64,000 bases of DNA from Microglena sp. YARC (lineage: Eukaryota; Chlorophyta; Chlorophyceae; Chlamydomonadales; Chlamydomonadaceae), in the NCBI GenBank assembly GCA_022414725.1, contig CM039463.1:84604620-84668619 (forward strand). Reading direction: 5' to 3'. The number at the start of each line of letters is the position of its first letter. Position 1 is the first letter of the stretch. Shown piece by piece: positions 26,301 to 30,738 of the stretch. The position numbers were made by a program, and so were the translations under genes. The notes beneath the pieces were generated by a model, which made no database searches, was not told where the DNA came from, and saw only the letters and a list, made by a program, of their open reading frames with translations.

Positions 26301-29300
26301 GGTTTCTAGCACCACTTTTGTAGCCTAAATCTGTATGCCTGCTGCTTGGTGTCCCTGTAGGTTGAAGAGCTCCAACACAGACCCTCGCGGCTTCATTGCC
26401 AAGGTCTCGGACTTTGGGTTGAGCAGGTGTGATTGATTTGGTTTAGGTTAGTTGTGCTCGGACTTCGGGTTGGGAAGGTGTGATTGATTTGGTGTAGGTT
26501 AGTTGTGCTCCCCATTTTGTTGATTCAGGCGTGATTGGTTTGGTTTTGCCTACTGCGGTCGTGTATTATGTGATTGGTTTTGTTTAGTTTAGTTGTGTAT
26601 GATGTGATTGGTTAGGTTTGCATTACGTTGGTTGTGTATGATGTGATTGGTTAGGTTTACATTACGTTGGTTGTGTATGATGTGATTGGTTAGGTTTACT
26701 TTACGTTGGTTGTGTATGATGTGATTGGTTAGGTTTACATTACGTTGGTTGTGTATGATTTATCAGCCCTCAGGCTGCTCACTGTCTGCATGCAGAGTAA
26801 ACCTGAGGAGTACATCCCCTACGTTGTCACTGAAGCGCTCATACACAACAGTGATCTTATGATGATGATGATGATATTGCTGTAATATTGTTATGATGAT
26901 GATGATGATGATGATGATGATGCAGTGACATTCAGTGTTTTTGGCGGAGCCCCCTCTTCAAGGGGGCGGGAGCCCCCATGTTTACCCATTTGTCCGTTTG
27001 ACCGAAATATTTGAAGCCCGACACGTCAGCCAACGGTCGCGTAACTAACTCGCTTCGGCCAGCTCCATCGTTGCCACCTTTCATTCGGTTGCCATCACAC
27101 TCCGCCAATTTTCCGTGTCGCTTGCGTCGCTGCATAGGACTTGTTTATTTCAGATTTCTCTGGGCAAGGTTGTCTAGCTGGGTGGGCTACTCAAGCCTGA
27201 TTTCAGAAAAATGGTCACTGACATTATCATAATGATGGTCATGATGATATTGCTGTGATATTATTATCATGATGATGATCTCATGATTCTTGTGCGCATG
27301 CATGGTTGAGGATGGTGATAGAACAGCCTACTTCCCCTTCCCCCTTCCCCTAACTCCCCTTCAACTTCAAGTATCTGGTGGTTGCTTTTGTGAATGTAGG
27401 GTTGAGGACGATGAGACAATAGCCTACTCCCCCGTCAGTTTCCCCTTCTTCCCCTTTCCCTACTCCCTCTTCTATTTCCCCTTCTTCTCCTTCCCCTACT
27501 TCCCCTTCAACTTCAAGTTTCTGATGGTTGCTTGCGTGTATGCAGGGTGAGGACGATGAGAACAACGCCTACTTCCCTTCAACAGCTGTGGCACGGTGCC
27601 TTACAGTGCCCTCGAAGCGCTCATGCACAACAAAAGTATGATGATGATGATGATGATGATGATGATATTCCTTTTTATAATCTTCGTATTTATTCTCATG
27701 ATGCCCTTATGGTTGCTTGTGTGTACGCAGGGTTGAGGACGATGAGACAGCAGCCTACTTCCCCTTCAACAGCTGTGGCACAGTGCCCTACGTTGCACCT
27801 GAAGCACTTACCAACAGCAAGAAGGTGAACAGCAGTGTGGACGTCTATGCGTACGGCATAATGATGTGGGAGATATACACCGCCAAAAAGCCGTTCAGCA
27901 AAATGAAGCAACAGGACTTGGTGGATCAGGTAATTTGAATTTCCACATGACACACACACACGACACACACAACACACACACACGACACACAACACACACA
28001 CGACACACACAACACACACACACAACACACACACAACACAGACAACACAACACACACACACACACACACAACACACACACAACACACTCACAACACCACA
28101 CAAACACACACACGGCACACACACAACACACACACGATGCAGCTGTGCTGATGTTCCCCCCCTAATGCACCAGAAGACTACGCCGAACAAGCTGTTTTCA
28201 TGAAACCTGAAAATGTTGTTTGTGACACACTAACTAACTAACTATCTAACTAACTAACTAACTAACTAACGGACATTTTAATTGGTGTAATCCCTTCTTT
28301 CAAAATTTTGGAGATTTTTTCATTCGGATAACAAGCTGAATTGTGGTCAAGCGCAACCCCTGAGGCCCTGCCCGGCTATTATATTAATTTTGACACTCTT
28401 TATATTATATCCGTCCATTTGCCGGCACGACGCAGGTTGTGAATGAGGAGAGGCTGTGCTGATTTTCTTCCCCAATGACAAGAAGACTGTGTGGAAGTAG
28501 CTGAATTATGTTGAACCTAAACCCTAAATAGTGCAGCCTCTGAGGCCCTGCCCAGCTACTTATCTCAATTTTACTCGTTTTATTCTATGTATGTCCATCT
28601 GTCCGCACGAAGCAGGTTGTGAGGAGAGGGCTGCGCCCGGTTCTCTTCCTAATGCTCCGGAAAACTGCATGGAAGTAGCTGAATCGTGTTTGCCCTAAAC
28701 CCTAAACCCTGAACAGGGCAGTCTCTGGGGCCCTGCCCGACTACTTCATTCAATTTTACTCGTTTTATTCTATATCTGTCCGCACGACGCAGGTTGTGAG
28801 GAGAGGGCTGCGCCCGGTTCTCTTCCTTGTGCTCAAGAAGACTGCGTGGAAGTGGCTGAATTATGTCGAACCTAAACCCTAAATAGTGCAGCCTCTGAGT
28901 CCCTGCCCGGCTACTTCGCTTAATTGTACTCGCTTCATTATGTATCTGTAAGGGTCGGCTATGTTAAATAATATTAATGAATACATAATATTAAATAATG
29001 AAAGTAATGATAACGCCTGGTGGGGCGTGGTGTCAAGGGAGCCCGTCGAACGCGGGTGGGGAGCGGTCTCCTACCTCAACTGGACAAGCTACCATCGCGG
29101 TTGACAACGACCTGCAACGCCAAGAGCGACTGAAGGGGGAGTCGAACCCCCGACTCTTCATCCTCAAGCAATCTGGTCTACCACTAGACCATTGTATATC
29201 ACTGAAAGGGGCTTAAATACTGAAATATAATATTAGTCGGACAAGCCGTCTCGCCAGAATTTCGAATTTATTTGAAAAACTAGAATTATTGTGACACTGT

Positions 29301-30693
29301 AATAATATTATTTTTTCAAACACTAATATTAATTGCCGTTCCCTATATATCTGTCCATCTGTCCGCACGACGCAGGTTGTGAGGAACGGGCTGCGTCCGA
29401 TTTTCCCCACTAATGCTCCAGAAGACTATGCAAAACTAGCTGAATCCTGTTGGAGCGCAGCCCCAGAGTCCCGGCCCACTTTCGTGGAATGCACGGCCCA
29501 GCTGAATAGAATGATGGACGCCCAATTGGCCGTAGGTAATATTATGAGACGAAGTCATGTTTGCAACTGTGTTGTGTGTGTTTTTTTATAGTCCAGGGGT
29601 AGCCAAAGAGGCTTAAGGGACACACATCAACACGCTAATGGGATATGTGTATGTATGTTACAGTCCAGGGGTGTTCAAATAGGCTTACGCGATTCACATC
29701 TCCCCGCAGATGTCTCAATATATTGCTACCTAATAGATATTGATTGGGTGGGGGGAGGTACTTCCCAGGCAGTACAGTGGGGGCACCAGTTTTGGCAATT
29801 TCACCTTTCAGTATTCCATTATAAAGGGTTTGTTTATAGCTGTCATCGTGTGCACGTACTTTTTATTGGATGTTCACCATTAATGAGCTATTTGCGGTTA
29901 CAGATTGGGCAAACACAAGGTACACCGTGGGTTTAACTTCAAATGCTAATAACTTGTTGACATTTATCAATTTCACATCTGAGTGTACCATTGGGCAGGA
30001 AATTTCAATAGCTTCCACTATATGCACTTGCTCTTTATTGGATGCTTGTCATTATTGAGTTATCCAGCCCATCTCTGGTCTTGATTTGAATTTAATTGTA
30101 ATATGGTTTTCCAGCCAGCCCTAGGCAGACTATAGGTTATTACCCAAGTAACACACAGTGAATATGTAACTAGGAAATGTCGCACAAGCAAAGTGGGGTT
30201 TTGCCAACTTTTTATTTGTTTATTTAAGTTCTGGTTTTTATTTATTTATTTTAGTTCTGGTTTTTATTTATTTATTTTAGTTCTGTTTTTTTATTTATTT
30301 TAGTTCTGGTTTTTTTTTTTTAGTTCTGGTTTTTATTTCACAGTTTTGAACTTACAGGAGCCTGTTCGAGGCCTTTCTGGGGGCGGAAGTCCCCAGAGTC
30401 ACCCCGTTGTCCGATCGTCAGCACGTACACTGGGCTCTGTGTAAACCCTGGATAATTTGGGCGGGGGGGAGGGATATTGTCCAAACTCACTGTGGCGTGC
30501 ATCCACTGAGAAAAAAATCCACTGAGAAAAGAATGACTAAATTGCCAACTCCTCCCTCCCTCCTCCTATCAGAAGAATTATTCCCCTCCATTACCAATCT
30601 ATCTCCCGTAAACACTGAACTGCCAACACCTCCATCCATCCATCCTTCTGTCAGAAAAATGACTTAGTGCAGGTTTCCAACAACAGTTACACA

Positions 30694-30738
<45 letters not shown>

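Noticed and set aside
25625..26335. CRISPR-like array
   Set aside because: The 49-bp units abut directly with no unique spacers, and the setting is a eukaryotic intron.
29136..29194. Functional tRNA gene on the - strand
   Set aside because: The A and B boxes and the D and T arms are good, but the acceptor stem does not pair and no proper anticodon stem forms. The adjoining body matches another SINE copy.
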